Part shown: one piece after another, positions 1 to 8,004 of the stretch
Numbering within the stretch: the stretch's first letter is position 1
Layout: every line of letters begins with the position of its first letter
Assembly: GCF_002113025.1 (NCBI RefSeq)
Contig: NZ_NEJH01000010.1
Location: forward strand, 1-64,000
DNA from: Pseudomonas sp. B28(2017)
Lineage (GTDB): Bacteria; Pseudomonadota; Gammaproteobacteria; Pseudomonadales; Pseudomonadaceae
Length of the DNA: 64,000 bases
Direction of reading: 5' to 3'
Notes under the pieces: model-generated
The model's input: only the letters and a program-made list of their open reading frames with translations
Database searches by the model: none
What the model was told of the DNA's origin: nothing
Made by a program: the position numbers and the translations under genes

Positions 1-105
1 GTGATGCTGATAATCTGTTGACTAGCAGTCTGACTCCACAAGCACCCACACGAATTGCTTGATTCAGTTGTTAAAGAGCGGTTGGTCAAGAGCTTTTCGC
101 CTCAA
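1..105 (-). other. 16S rRNA operon leader (5' external transcribed region)
   Basis: Read on the minus strand, this is the conserved Pseudomonas pre-16S leader. It includes a boxA antitermination site at 67-80 (CGCTCTTTAACAAC on the minus strand) and the leader text that normally lies just upstream of mature 16S. The 16S gene itself must start to the left of position 1 and is not in the window. boxA recruits the Nus factors that make rRNA transcription resistant to Rho. The call rests on recognising the leader sequence and on the tandem promoters upstream of it. Confidence 0.8.
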
Positions 106-116
106 CCGAGGCGCGC

Positions 117-144
117 ATTCTACAGCAGCCTCATTTGCTGTCAA
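117..144 (-). promoter_or_regulatory. rrn promoter, proximal (TTGACA-16-TAGAAT)
   Basis: On the minus strand a perfect -35 TTGACA (139-144) is separated by 16 bp from TAGAAT (117-122). It is the closest of three tandem promoters to the rRNA leader and boxA. The short 16-bp spacer and the GC-rich stretch after the -10 are typical of growth-rate-controlled rRNA promoters. Confidence 0.8.
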
Positions 145-225
145 GTGATTATTTTCAGAAGTTTTCAAGGAATCCTTAACAACTTCAACCACTTGCGCCT
201 TCGATCTCTCGTCAGCGGGAGGCGA

Positions 226-253
226 ATTCTACAGCGTTACCCGCTGCTGTCAA
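226..253 (-). promoter_or_regulatory. rrn promoter, middle (TTGACA-16-TAGAAT)
   Basis: This is a second minus-strand promoter with the same geometry: TTGACA at 248-253, a 16-bp spacer, and TAGAAT at 226-231. The GCGAATTCTAC context around the -10 resembles the one at 117-122, which suggests duplicated promoter modules. Confidence 0.75.
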
Positions 254-371
254 CACCTCTTTTTCAACTTCCTTTCGGCTTCGATGACCTGAAGCAACCC
301 GCTGCCGAAACCCGCATAACTCATTGTTTATCAAGGAGTTTTCCGCTTCGACTGCGCCGGAAGTGGGGCGA

Positions 372-399
372 ATTATAGGCCTCCAGAATCTGCCGTCAA
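372..399 (-). promoter_or_regulatory. rrn promoter, distal (TTGACG-16-TATAAT)
   Basis: This is the third tandem minus-strand promoter. The -35 TTGACG (394-399) lies 16 bp from a consensus TATAAT (372-377). It is the farthest from the 16S leader and sits just beyond the terminator of the flanking mmsA gene. Confidence 0.7.
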
Positions 400-444
400 C
401 ACCTATTTTCACAAAACTGTCATATAGGTCAAAAAAGCCCCGAA

Positions 445-475
445 AACAAAAAGGCCGACCCAATGGGTCGGCCTT
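445..475 (-). terminator. Rho-independent terminator of mmsA
   Basis: On the minus strand an 11-bp stem (AAGGCCGACCC / GGGTCGGCCTT, 451-475) with a 3-base loop is followed by a run of U residues. It lies about 15 bp beyond the mmsA stop codon and would insulate the rRNA promoters from upstream transcription. Confidence 0.85.
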
Positions 476-489
476 CTACGCCCTTCTAC

Positions 490-1983
490 TTATAAGCTAG
501 GAAAGGCGAACTGCGAAGCTTCATGGCTTGCACGCTGCGGCCAGCGCTGAGTGATGGCTTTGCGGCGGGTATAGAAACGCACACCATCCGGGCCATAGGC
601 GTGCAGGTCGCCGAACAGCGAACGCTTCCAGCCGCCGAAGCTGTGATAGGCGACCGGCACCGGCAACGGTACGTTGACGCCAACCATGCCGACTTCGATC
701 TCGTCGCAGAACAACCGCGCCGCTTCCCCGTCGCGGGTGAAGATGCAGGTGCCGTTGCCATACTCGTGATCGTTGATCAGTTGCATGGCTTCTTCCAGGC
801 TGTTGACCCGAACAACGCAAAGCACCGGCCCGAAGATTTCTTCTTTATAGATACGCATCTCTGGCGTGACGTTGTCGAACAGGCAACCACCCAGGAAGAA
901 ACCTTCCTCGTGGCCAGCCACGGTCAGACCACGGCCGTCCACGACCAGCGTCGCGCCGGCGGCTACACCGTCTTCTACATAACCGCTGACTTTGTCGCGG
1001 GCCTGGCCGGTAACCAGAGGCCCCATGTCCAGACCGCAAGAAGTACCGGCGCCGATTTTCAGCGCCTGGATTTGCGGTACCAGCTTGGCCACCAGCGCGT
1101 CTGCCACCTGATCGCCAACGCACACGGCCACCGAGATCGCCATGCAACGCTCACCACAGGAACCGTAAGCGGCGCCCATCAGTGCGCTGACGGCGTTGTC
1201 CAGGTCTGCATCCGGCATCAGCACGGCGTGGTTCTTCGCACCGCCCAGGGCCTGAACGCGTTTGCCGCGCTTGGTGCCTTCGGAGTAGATGTACTCGGCA
1301 ATCGGGGTCGAACCGACAAAGCTCAGCGCTTTGACTTCCGGCGCCTCGATCAGCGCATCCACCGCGGTCTTGTCACCGTGCACCACGCTCAGTACGCCTT
1401 TAGGCAGGCCAGCCTCAAGCAGCAACTGGGCGATCAGCAGCGTCGAACTCGGGTCGCGCTCGGACGGCTTGAGGATGAAGCAGTTGCCGCAGACGATCGC
1501 CAGCGGGTACATCCACAGTGGCACCATGGCCGGGAAGTTGAACGGAGTGATACCGGCAACCACGCCCAGCGGCTGGAAGTCAGACCAGGCATCAATGTTC
1601 GGGCCGACGTTACGGCTGTATTCACCCTTGAGGATTTCCGGGGCCGCACAAGCGAACTCGACATTCTCGATGCCGCGCTTGAGTTCACCGGCCGCATCTT
1701 CGAGCGTCTTGCCGTGCTCTTCGCTGATCAGTTGGGCAATACGCGCTTCGTTCTGCTCCAGCAGTTGCTTGAAGCGGAACATCACCTGGGCACGCTTGGC
1801 CGCTGGCGTGTTGCGCCAGGCCGGGAACGCAGCCTTGGCCGCATCGATGGCGCTCTGGATGGTTTCGCGGGTCGCCAGCGGCAACTTGTGAATGGCCTGG
1901 CCGGTGGACGGGTTGAACACATCAACCGCGCGACCGTTCTCGGTCACCAGTTCGCCATTGATCAAATGCGGAATAACGCTCAT
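490..1983 (-). CDS. mmsA: CoA-acylating (methyl)malonate-semialdehyde dehydrogenase
   Basis: This 497-residue NAD-dependent aldehyde dehydrogenase converts malonate or methylmalonate semialdehyde plus CoA to acetyl- or propionyl-CoA. The fold shows the NAD-binding region with FVGSTPIAEYIY and the nucleophile in GSCGERCMA near residue 285. That length and the GERCMA cysteine motif are usual for MmsA. The start MSVIPHLING at 1983 is preferred over an in-frame start 24 bp upstream because AGGAGC lies just before it. It is 76 bp downstream of bauA on the same strand, so here it probably serves as the bauC step of beta-alanine catabolism. Valine/inositol-type MmsA would look the same, so the substrate is inferred from context. 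Confidence 0.9.
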   Translation of the reverse strand: MSVIPHLINGELVTENGRAVDVFNPSTGQAIHKLPLATRETIQSAIDAAKAAFPAWRNTPAAKRAQVMFRFKQLLEQNEARIAQLISEEHGKTLEDAAGELKRGIENVEFACAAPEILKGEYSRNVGPNIDAWSDFQPLGVVAGITPFNFPAMVPLWMYPLAIVCGNCFILKPSERDPSSTLLIAQLLLEAGLPKGVLSVVHGDKTAVDALIEAPEVKALSFVGSTPIAEYIYSEGTKRGKRVQALGGAKNHAVLMPDADLDNAVSALMGAAYGSCGERCMAISVAVCVGDQVADALVAKLVPQIQALKIGAGTSCGLDMGPLVTGQARDKVSGYVEDGVAAGATLVVDGRGLTVAGHEEGFFLGGCLFDNVTPEMRIYKEEIFGPVLCVVRVNSLEEAMQLINDHEYGNGTCIFTRDGEAARLFCDEIEVGMVGVNVPLPVPVAYHSFGGWKRSLFGDLHAYGPDGVRFYTRRKAITQRWPQRASHEASQFAFPSL

Positions 1984-2059
1984 GGAAGCTCCTGAAAAGT
2001 TGTCCACAGGCGCCCGTTTCGGGACGCCTGTTGTTTGAATGCATATATAGAGGGAGAAA

Positions 2060-3409
2060 TCAGTCGATCTTGCTCAGCACTTCGCCGACCGCGTCGAACA
2101 GACGATCCAGGTCCTGTGGCTTGCTGTTGAAGGTTGGGCCGAACTGCAGGGTGTCGCCGCCGAAGCGCACATAGAACCCGGCTTTCCACAGCGCCATGCC
2201 GGCTTCGAACGGGCGCACGATGGCGTCGCCGTCACGTGCAGCGATCTGAATCGCGCCGGCCAGGCCGAAGTTGCGGATGTCGATGATGTTCTTGGTGCCT
2301 TTCAGGCCGTGCAGCGCATTTTCGAAATGCGGCGCGACTTCGGCCACGCTCTGCACCAGGTTTTCCTTTTGCAGCAGGTCGAGCGCTGCCAGGCCCGCGG
2401 CGCAAGCCACCGGGTGCGCGGAATAGGTGTAGCCATGGGGGAATTCAACCGCGTATTCAGGCGTCGGCTGATTCATGAAGGTCTGGTAGATCTCGGAGCT
2501 GGCAATCACCGCGCCCATCGGGATCGCGCCGTTGGTGACTTGCTTGGCGATGCACATCAGGTCCGGGGTCACGCCGAAGGTGGTGGCGCCGAACATGGTG
2601 CCGGTACGGCCGAAACCGGTGATCACTTCGTCGAACACCAGCAGGATGTTGTGCTGATCGCAGATTTCACGCAGACGCTTGAGGTAACCCTGTGGCGGAA
2701 CCAGCACGCCAGCGGAGCCAGCCAATGGCTCAACGAATACCGCAGCGATGTTCGACGCATCGTGCAGTTCGATCAGTTTCAGCAGTTCGTCAGCCAGGGC
2801 GATACCACCCTGCTCCGGCATGCCACGGGAGTAAGCGTTGCTTGCCAGCAAAGTGTGCGGCAGGTGGTCGACGTCCATCATCGCCTGGCCGAACAGCTTG
2901 CGGTTGCCATTGACGCCACCGAGGCTGGTGCCAGCGATGTTCACGCCATGGTAACCACGGGCACGGCCGATCATCTTGGTCTTGGTCGACTGGCCTTTCA
3001 GGCGCCAGTAAGCGCGGACCATCTTCACCGCGGTGTCAGCGCACTCGGAGCCCGAGTCGGTGAAGAACACGTGGTTCAGGTTGCCCGGTGTCAGGTCGGT
3101 GATTTTCTCAGCCAGCTGGAAGGACAGCGGATGGCCGTACTGGAAGCCTGGCGAGTAATCGAGCGTGCCCAGTTGCTTGGCCACGGCCTCCTGGATTTCC
3201 TTGCGGGTGTGCCCGGCGCCACAGGTCCACAGACCCGACAGCGAGTCGTACACCTTGCGCCCCTTGTCGTCGATCAGCCAGCTGCCTTCAGCGCCAACGA
3301 TCAGACGCGGGTCGCGCTGGAAGTTACGGTTGGCGGTGTAAGGCATCCAGTGAGCATCGAGCTTGAGCTGGCTGGCCAGGGAAGACGGGGCGTTTTCAGG
3401 CAAGTTCAT
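2060..3409 (-). CDS. bauA: beta-alanine (omega-amino acid):pyruvate aminotransferase
   Basis: This 449-residue class III PLP aminotransferase moves the amino group of beta-alanine to pyruvate, giving malonate semialdehyde and alanine. The N-terminus MNLPENAPSS and the motif LSGLWTCGAGHTRKE match the omega-APT enzymes of Pseudomonas. The PLP-binding lysine is in CIAKQVTNGAIPMG near residue 287, and the acidic DEVITGFGR motif precedes it. The start at 3409 is chosen by that family N-terminus over an upstream ATG at 3430. It is the first gene of a two-gene operon with mmsA, whose product removes the semialdehyde. It is divergent from a LysR gene, its likely regulator. Confidence 0.93.
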   Translation of the reverse strand: MNLPENAPSSLASQLKLDAHWMPYTANRNFQRDPRLIVGAEGSWLIDDKGRKVYDSLSGLWTCGAGHTRKEIQEAVAKQLGTLDYSPGFQYGHPLSFQLAEKITDLTPGNLNHVFFTDSGSECADTAVKMVRAYWRLKGQSTKTKMIGRARGYHGVNIAGTSLGGVNGNRKLFGQAMMDVDHLPHTLLASNAYSRGMPEQGGIALADELLKLIELHDASNIAAVFVEPLAGSAGVLVPPQGYLKRLREICDQHNILLVFDEVITGFGRTGTMFGATTFGVTPDLMCIAKQVTNGAIPMGAVIASSEIYQTFMNQPTPEYAVEFPHGYTYSAHPVACAAGLAALDLLQKENLVQSVAEVAPHFENALHGLKGTKNIIDIRNFGLAGAIQIAARDGDAIVRPFEAGMALWKAGFYVRFGGDTLQFGPTFNSKPQDLDRLFDAVGEVLSKID

Positions 3410-3457
3410 GGGCGAAACCTCGCAAGGCAATAAGCGGCGTAAGGATTGAAAACCGTT

Positions 3458-3501
3458 GTTGCAGCTAAATTGCCACGGGGATAAAGTCGGTGAAATGCAA
3501 C
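3458..3501. promoter_or_regulatory. Inverted repeat between bauA and lysR
   Basis: GTTGCA (3458-3463) and TGCAAC (3496-3501) form an inverted pair 38 bp apart, centre to centre, in the 139-bp divergent region. LysR regulators often bind two sites at such a distance. The half-sites are short, so this is only a candidate operator. Confidence 0.3.
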
Positions 3502-3548
3502 TTTTCTAATGTTCAGTCAGCCCACTACTAAACTTTTGAGTAACAAGC

Positions 3549-4469
3549 ATGAGCACTCGCCGTCCCGATCCGCTGGCCCAGGTCAGCGACTTTGACATTC
3601 GCCTGCTGAGGATCTTTCGCAGCGTGGTGGAATGCGGCGGCTTCTCCGCGGCGGAAACCGTTCTGGGCATCGGTCGCTCGGCGATCAGCCAGCAGATGAG
3701 CGATCTGGAGCAACGCCTCGGTTTGCGTCTGTGCCAACGTGGACGCGCCGGGTTTTCCCTGACCGAAGAAGGCCGCGAGGTCTATCAATCGGCGTTGCAA
3801 CTGTTAAGTGCACTGGAAAGCTTCCGCACCGAGGTCAATGGCCTGCACCAGCACTTGCGCGGTGAATTGATCATTGGTTTGACGGACAACCTGGTCACCC
3901 TGCCCCACATGCGCATCACCCATGCCCTCGCGCAATTGAAAGAACGCGGCCCGGATGTTCAGATCCAGATCCGCATGATCGCGCCCAATGAAGTCGAGCA
4001 AGGCGTACTCGACGGTCGCCTGCACGTTGGCGTGGTGCCGCAGGCGAGCGCATTGTCGGGGCTGGAGTATCAACCGCTATATAGCGAACGATCACTGCTG
4101 TACTGCGCGGTCGGCCATCCACTGTTTTATGTCGACGATAAACAACTGGACGACGGACGCCTGAACAGCCAGGACGCCATCGCGCCCACCTTCCGTTTGC
4201 CAGCGGAGATCCAGGCTCACTACCAGGCGCTCAATTGCACCGCCAGCGCCTCGGACCGCGAAGGCATGGCGTTCCTGATCCTGACCGGACGCTATATCGG
4301 TTACCTGCCGGACCACTACGCGAGTCTTTGGGTGCAGCAAGGCCGGTTGCGAGCGCTCAAAGCAAAAACGCGCTTCTATGACCTCAGCCTGGCGTCGGTC
4401 ACACGCAAGGGACGTCGACCGCATCTGGTGCTGGAGAGTTTTCTGGAGAGCCTGGCCGCGACGCGTTAA
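3549..4469 (+). CDS. LysR-family transcriptional regulator (bau locus)
   Basis: A LysR-type activator of 306 residues, the usual size. The N-terminal winged helix-turn-helix spans about residues 15-75 (FSAAETVLGIGRSAISQQMSDLEQRLG), followed by the substrate-binding domain with LRGELIIGLTDNLVTLP. It is divergent from bauA-mmsA, so it probably controls their induction by beta-alanine or a related omega-amino acid. The same arrangement occurs in P. aeruginosa (PA0132/PA0133, from memory). The inducer is inferred and not visible in the sequence. Confidence 0.88.
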   Translation: MSTRRPDPLAQVSDFDIRLLRIFRSVVECGGFSAAETVLGIGRSAISQQMSDLEQRLGLRLCQRGRAGFSLTEEGREVYQSALQLLSALESFRTEVNGLHQHLRGELIIGLTDNLVTLPHMRITHALAQLKERGPDVQIQIRMIAPNEVEQGVLDGRLHVGVVPQASALSGLEYQPLYSERSLLYCAVGHPLFYVDDKQLDDGRLNSQDAIAPTFRLPAEIQAHYQALNCTASASDREGMAFLILTGRYIGYLPDHYASLWVQQGRLRALKAKTRFYDLSLASVTRKGRRPHLVLESFLESLAATR

Positions 4470-4558
4470 TGATCATTGCGCCACATAAGGACTTGTCTGA
4501 AGCCGGTGGGTACGATATCAACGCACTGGCCGTCCCACCCACCCGTTCGGAAGTGCTT

Positions 4559-5209
4559 ATGACCTTTGAAGTCCCAGCCCACGGTGCAAAACCCGTCAGC
4601 CGCATTCGTCAGAAAAACGAAGAGACCATCATCAAAGCCGCCGAAGACGAGTTCGCCCGTCACGGGTACAAAGGCACGAGCATGAACACCATCGCCCAGA
4701 ACGCCGGGCTGCCCAAGGCCAACCTGCATTACTACTTTACCAACAAGCTCGGTTTGTACGTGGCGGTGCTGAGCAACATCATCGAGCTGTGGGACAGCAC
4801 CTTCAACACCCTCACCGCCGAGGACGATCCGGCCGAAGCCTTGACCCGCTACATCCGCGCGAAAATGGAGTTCTCCCGACGCCAGCCGCAAGCCTCGCGG
4901 ATCTTTGCCATGGAAGTCATCAGCGGCGGTGAATGCCTGACCGAGTATTTCAACCAGGATTATCGCGCCTGGTTCCAGGGCCGTGCCGGCGTGTTCCAGG
5001 CCTGGATCGACGCCGGTAAAATGGACCCGGTCGATCCGGTGCACCTGATCTTCCTGTTGTGGGGCAGCACCCAGCATTACGCCGACTTCGCCACGCAGAT
5101 CTGCCGTGTCACCGGGCGCACCCGGTTGACCAGGCAAGACATGGAAGACGCCGGGGACAACCTGATCCGCATCATTCTCAAGGGCTGCGGCCTGCAACCT
5201 GCCATTTAA
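4559..5209 (+). CDS. TetR-family regulator with RutR-like C-terminal domain
   Basis: A 216-residue TetR-type repressor. The helix-turn-helix lies near residues 20-65 (ARHGYKGTSMNTIAQNAGLPKANLHYYF cut here into its core GTSMNTIAQNAG and KANLHYYF). The long C-terminal half with RIFAMEVISGG and WGSTQHYADF resembles RutR/YcdC, which senses pyrimidine-related ligands. The start at 4559 is chosen because GGAAG lies just upstream and the family N-terminus begins there; a longer frame opens at 4469. It is 89 bp after the LysR gene. Regulation of pyrimidine or beta-alanine breakdown is plausible, since uracil degradation yields beta-alanine, but that is inference. Confidence 0.8.
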   Translation: MTFEVPAHGAKPVSRIRQKNEETIIKAAEDEFARHGYKGTSMNTIAQNAGLPKANLHYYFTNKLGLYVAVLSNIIELWDSTFNTLTAEDDPAEALTRYIRAKMEFSRRQPQASRIFAMEVISGGECLTEYFNQDYRAWFQGRAGVFQAWIDAGKMDPVDPVHLIFLLWGSTQHYADFATQICRVTGRTRLTRQDMEDAGDNLIRIILKGCGLQPAI

Positions 5210-5215
5210 GTACTT

Positions 5216-5797
5216 ATGCCCTTTACCCTCAGCGGTTTTTGCGAATACCGCGAAGAGATTCGCAAGAGCCGCTTCATGACCTTTGCCGCGCCCATCTCCA
5301 GCCCGGCCGAAGCCCAGGCATTCATTGAACAGCACAGTGACTTGAATGCTTCGCACAACTGCTGGGCGTGGAAGCTCGGCGATCAATATCGCAGCACCGA
5401 TGATGGCGAGCCCGGCGGTACGGCCGGCCGACCGATTCTGGCGGCGATCGAGGCACAGGATTGCGATCAGGTCGCGGTGCTGGTGATTCGCTGGTATGGC
5501 GGCATCCAACTGGGTACCGGGGGGCTCGCCCGGGCCTATGGCGGTGGTGCGAACAAATGCCTGCAAGCGGCGCCAAAAATCGAGCTGATCAGCCGGGTGC
5601 CGCTGCGTTGCGCTTGCGGATTTGCCGAGTTGGCCCTGGTCAAGCTGCGAGTGGCGGAGGCAGGTGGATTGGTTGTGGAAGAAACCTTCACCGCCAGCGG
5701 TGTCGAGTTGCAGCTGGCCGTGGGGGAAGCGCAAATCGACACCTTGCAGTCACAGCTGGCCGATTTGAGTCGCGGGCGCATTGTGTTGCAGCGCTAA
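5216..5797 (+). CDS. yigZ: YigZ/IMPACT-family protein
   Basis: A 193-residue member of the UPF0029 family, with an N-terminal Impact domain (KSRFMTFAAPISS, the SHNCWAWKLG segment, STDDGEPGGTAGRP and VIRWYGGIQLGTGGLARAYG) and a C-terminal DUF1949-like domain. E. coli YigZ has the same architecture. The molecular role is unsettled; eukaryotic relatives modulate GCN2-dependent translation control. It starts 6 bp after the TetR stop, so the two are probably co-transcribed. The STDDGEPGGTAG block is the family signature, so the family call is firm while the function is not. Confidence 0.85.
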   Translation: MPFTLSGFCEYREEIRKSRFMTFAAPISSPAEAQAFIEQHSDLNASHNCWAWKLGDQYRSTDDGEPGGTAGRPILAAIEAQDCDQVAVLVIRWYGGIQLGTGGLARAYGGGANKCLQAAPKIELISRVPLRCACGFAELALVKLRVAEAGGLVVEETFTASGVELQLAVGEAQIDTLQSQLADLSRGRIVLQR

Positions 5798-6247
5798 AAG
5801 GCTCCGGCACAGGCTGCGATCTTTTGGGGCACGCCGCTTTTTCACTTATTCCATACTTGCCCACATCTGCTGTGCACCCAGCTGTGGATAACCTGAGCAC
5901 ATACCGCTGTAACCCTTCTGTCACGTGGCTTTGCGGACTTTGCTCAATTTTCGTCCAAACTGCCATCAAACACAGTAAATTCAAATAAAAACAAATAGTT
6001 ACATCGGTTTATCGCCTTTAGAAGAAAGCCACTCAGTGCTTATGCCCATGCTTTGAGCTTGCGCACAAATACTGTGGAGCAATCTGTGGATAACCCGTTC
6101 ATGGCCGTCGCCGAGCCGTGTACAACACGGCCCGTAGTAATTTGCTCATTTTTTGATCAAAGCCGTACGAGCAAAATCAGGGCTTGATTCTCGGCACTGC
6201 CCCCATGTGGTGCCCGGCTCCATGCGACACATTTGAAAGCGGCATGC
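5798..6247. other. 450-bp intergenic region with two DnaA-box-like 9-mers
   Basis: No convincing gene is visible. Two perfect TGTGGATAA nonamers occur at 5882-5890 and 6083-6091. A small hairpin (GCCGTG / CACGGC) lies near 6115-6131. The beginning (about 5800-5825) resembles a fragment of a dispersed Pseudomonas repeat ending in GCTGCGATCTTTT. A stretch near 5975-6000 is AT-rich for this genome. The region lies between two converging genes, so it needs no promoter. Confidence 0.5.
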
Positions 6248-6709
6248 TCAATGCCTCGGCTCACGCTGGATGGGTGTGAACCCGGTCAAATGTGGGAGCG
6301 AGCTTGCTCGCGAAGGCGTCCGAACAGGCAGCGCCTGAACTATGCCCCACGCCAATTCAAAAACCAGGAAAATCACCAATAACGAACTCGCACCATGGGC
6401 AAGGGCATAAGCCTGCCAAGCCGAGAACAGGAATCTGGCCACGGCGTCATACCGCCCGAAAATCCGCTGCGGATCACGAATCCGCAACACCGCCCATACG
6501 CAGACAATCGACCCCAGCAGATTCGCCATCAGCATGTGCACCGGTTCGAACGGCGGCAGCTCACCGGGCAAATTCAATGCCTGACTCATGCCGGTCAAAA
6601 TCCCATGCAATGCCGCAAAACTCCACGGCGTGACAAACGCGACCGTCACGATCAGGTCGTACCAGGCACTGCCTTGCACCAGGCGGCGATATTGCGTTGT
6701 AGTCCACAT
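6248..6709 (-). CDS. Small integral membrane protein, MerR-linked
   Basis: A protein of 153 residues with about four hydrophobic segments (near WYDLIVTVAFVTPWSFAALH, LMANLLGSIVCVWAVL, ARFLFSAWQAYALAHG and LLVIFLVFELAWGIV), so probably an inner-membrane protein. I do not recognise a named family. The start at 6709 is preferred because GGAG lies 8 bp before it; an ATG two codons upstream is too close to that site. It is divergent from a MerR gene across a MerR-type operator, so it is the likely regulated target. The last 20 or so codons run through a REP element (6291-6318), so the C-terminal tail is REP-derived. Confidence 0.65.
   Translation of the reverse strand: MWTTTQYRRLVQGSAWYDLIVTVAFVTPWSFAALHGILTGMSQALNLPGELPPFEPVHMLMANLLGSIVCVWAVLRIRDPQRIFGRYDAVARFLFSAWQAYALAHGASSLLVIFLVFELAWGIVQALPVRTPSRASSLPHLTGFTPIQREPRH
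6291..6318 (+). repeat. Solo REP element
   Basis: A single copy of the local REP palindrome (TGTGGGAGCGAGC, then TTGCTCGCGAAGGCG), with one change from the common CCTGC centre. It overlaps the 3' end of the membrane-protein frame. Confidence 0.8.
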
Positions 6710-6740
6710 CGACATTGCTCCATCAATTCAGGGAGCAACA

Positions 6741-6772
6741 AGGCTAAAGCCTGGAGTATGCTCCAAGGTCAA
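6741..6772 (-). promoter_or_regulatory. MerR-type operator/promoter with overlong spacer
   Basis: On the minus strand TTGACC (6767-6772) and TAGCCT (6741-6746) are separated by 20 bp, longer than the optimal 17 and typical of MerR-controlled promoters. The spacer contains the dyad TGGAG-TATG-CTCCA (6752-6765). MerR proteins bend such DNA to realign the two elements. It would fire about 25 bp upstream of the membrane-protein gene. Confidence 0.6.
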
Positions 6773-6788
6773 GCCCCTTCGAGACGTC

Positions 6789-7139
6789 ATGATGCGCATC
6801 GGTGAATTAGCCCAGGCCAGCGCCGTCAGCCGCGACACGCTGCGTTTCTACGAGCAGCGCGGGTTGATCGCGGCGCAACGCAGCGCCAACGGGTATCGCG
6901 ACTATCCGCCAGAACTGGTGCAGTACATCAAGACCGCTCAACGGCTGGGCTTTACCCTCGGTGAGATCGGCAACAGCGTCGCTGCAATCTGGCAGTCGCC
7001 CGATCCCGACAGTGCCGTCACCCAACGGCTGCAAGACAAACTCAAACTGATCGAAGCCCGCATGACCGAACTCGGCGCACTGCGCGATGAGTTGCAACAA
7101 CGGCTCGGGCAACAGTGTCCATTGAATCCACGACTCTGA
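6789..7139 (+). CDS. MerR-family transcriptional regulator
   Basis: A 116-residue regulator with the MerR winged helix at the N-terminus (MRIGELAQASAVSRDTLRFY, then EQRGLIAAQRSANGYRDY), followed by a dimerisation coiled coil (LKLIEARMTELGALRDELQQRL). No conserved metal-binding cysteine pair is present; one cysteine occurs near the C-terminus (QQCPLNPRL). A small organic or redox ligand is therefore more likely than a heavy metal. Two adjacent ATG codons (6789, 6792) are possible starts. It probably controls the divergent membrane-protein gene and may form an operon with the SDR gene 19 bp downstream. Confidence 0.85.
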   Translation: MMRIGELAQASAVSRDTLRFYEQRGLIAAQRSANGYRDYPPELVQYIKTAQRLGFTLGEIGNSVAAIWQSPDPDSAVTQRLQDKLKLIEARMTELGALRDELQQRLGQQCPLNPRL

Positions 7140-7158
7140 ATTTTCAAGGAAGCCTCTC

Positions 7159-7848
7159 ATGTCCAAGGCAAAAACCGCACTCATCATCGGAGCCTCCCGG
7201 GGGCTTGGCCTCGGGCTGGTTAAAACCCTGTTGGCCGATGGCTGGCAAGTCACCGCCACCGTGCGCAATCCGCAAAAGGCCGAAGCCTTGCAGGCCCTGG
7301 GCAAGGTGCGGATCGAAACGCTCGACATGGACGATCAGCAAGCGGTGTCTGCCCTGAGCCAACAACTCAAGGGCGATGTGTTTGACCTGTTGTTCGTCAA
7401 TGCCGGGGTCAAAGGGCCGGATGTCCAGACACCGAACGGTGGCGCGACGATGGCCGACGTCGGCCAGCTGTTTTTCACCAATGCCGTGGCACCGATCAAC
7501 CTGGCCCAGCGTTTTGTCGAGCACATCCGCCTGGATACCGGCGTGTTGGCATTCATGAGTTCAGTGCTGGGCAGCGTGACCATGCCCGATGCGCCGGAAC
7601 TGGCACTGTACAAGGCCAGCAAGGCGGCGCTGAACTCGATGACCAATAGCTTCGTCACTCAACTGGGCGAAACCAGGCTCACCGTGCTGTCGCTGCACCC
7701 GGGCTGGGTGAAAACCGACATGGGCGGCGAAGGTGCGGACATCGACGTCGAAACCAGCACCCGTGGCCTGGTTGATCAGGTGAATGCGTATATCGGTAAG
7801 GGCGGGCACCATTTCATCAATTACAGGGGCGAGACCATTCCCTGGTAA
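7159..7848 (+). CDS. Short-chain dehydrogenase/reductase
   Basis: A classical-size SDR of 229 residues. The NAD(P)-binding motif GASRGLGLG is at residues 11-19, NAG at about 80-82, the active-site serine in FMSSVLGS near 135, and YKASK near residue 152 supplies the catalytic Tyr and Lys. The C-terminal part has the HPGWVKTDMGG segment common in this subgroup, which includes CsgA-like carbonyl reductases. The substrate is unknown. It lies 19 bp downstream of merR and has an RBS (AAGGAAG), so it is probably co-transcribed with the regulator. Confidence 0.88.
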   Translation: MSKAKTALIIGASRGLGLGLVKTLLADGWQVTATVRNPQKAEALQALGKVRIETLDMDDQQAVSALSQQLKGDVFDLLFVNAGVKGPDVQTPNGGATMADVGQLFFTNAVAPINLAQRFVEHIRLDTGVLAFMSSVLGSVTMPDAPELALYKASKAALNSMTNSFVTQLGETRLTVLSLHPGWVKTDMGGEGADIDVETSTRGLVDQVNAYIGKGGHHFINYRGETIPW

Positions 7849-7863
7849 TACCACCGGATTGGC

Positions 7864-7902
7864 ATCTGCCTGTCGGGCCGGGCTTGCCCGTCAGGCAGAT
7901 TT
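7864..7902 (+). terminator. Terminator-like hairpin after the SDR gene
   Basis: ATCTGCCTG (7864-7872) and CAGGCAGAT (7892-7900) form a 9-bp outer stem. An inner CGGGC/GCCCG stem extends it after one mismatch. Only a short TTT follows, so termination may be partial. Confidence 0.55.
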
Positions 7903-8004
7903 GATCGAAACTGCGCACCTCGCCTCCCCGGCGACCCTGGATCAGCAGACAGGGCAACACTGAGCTGGCAACCCTGAACCCAACTTTCAGAGGAGCCGGC
8001 CAAC

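Noticed and set aside
55..378. A 107-codon plus-strand frame across the rRNA promoter region
   Set aside because: It overlaps boxA and two rRNA promoters, has no RBS, and codon use is not Pseudomonas-like.
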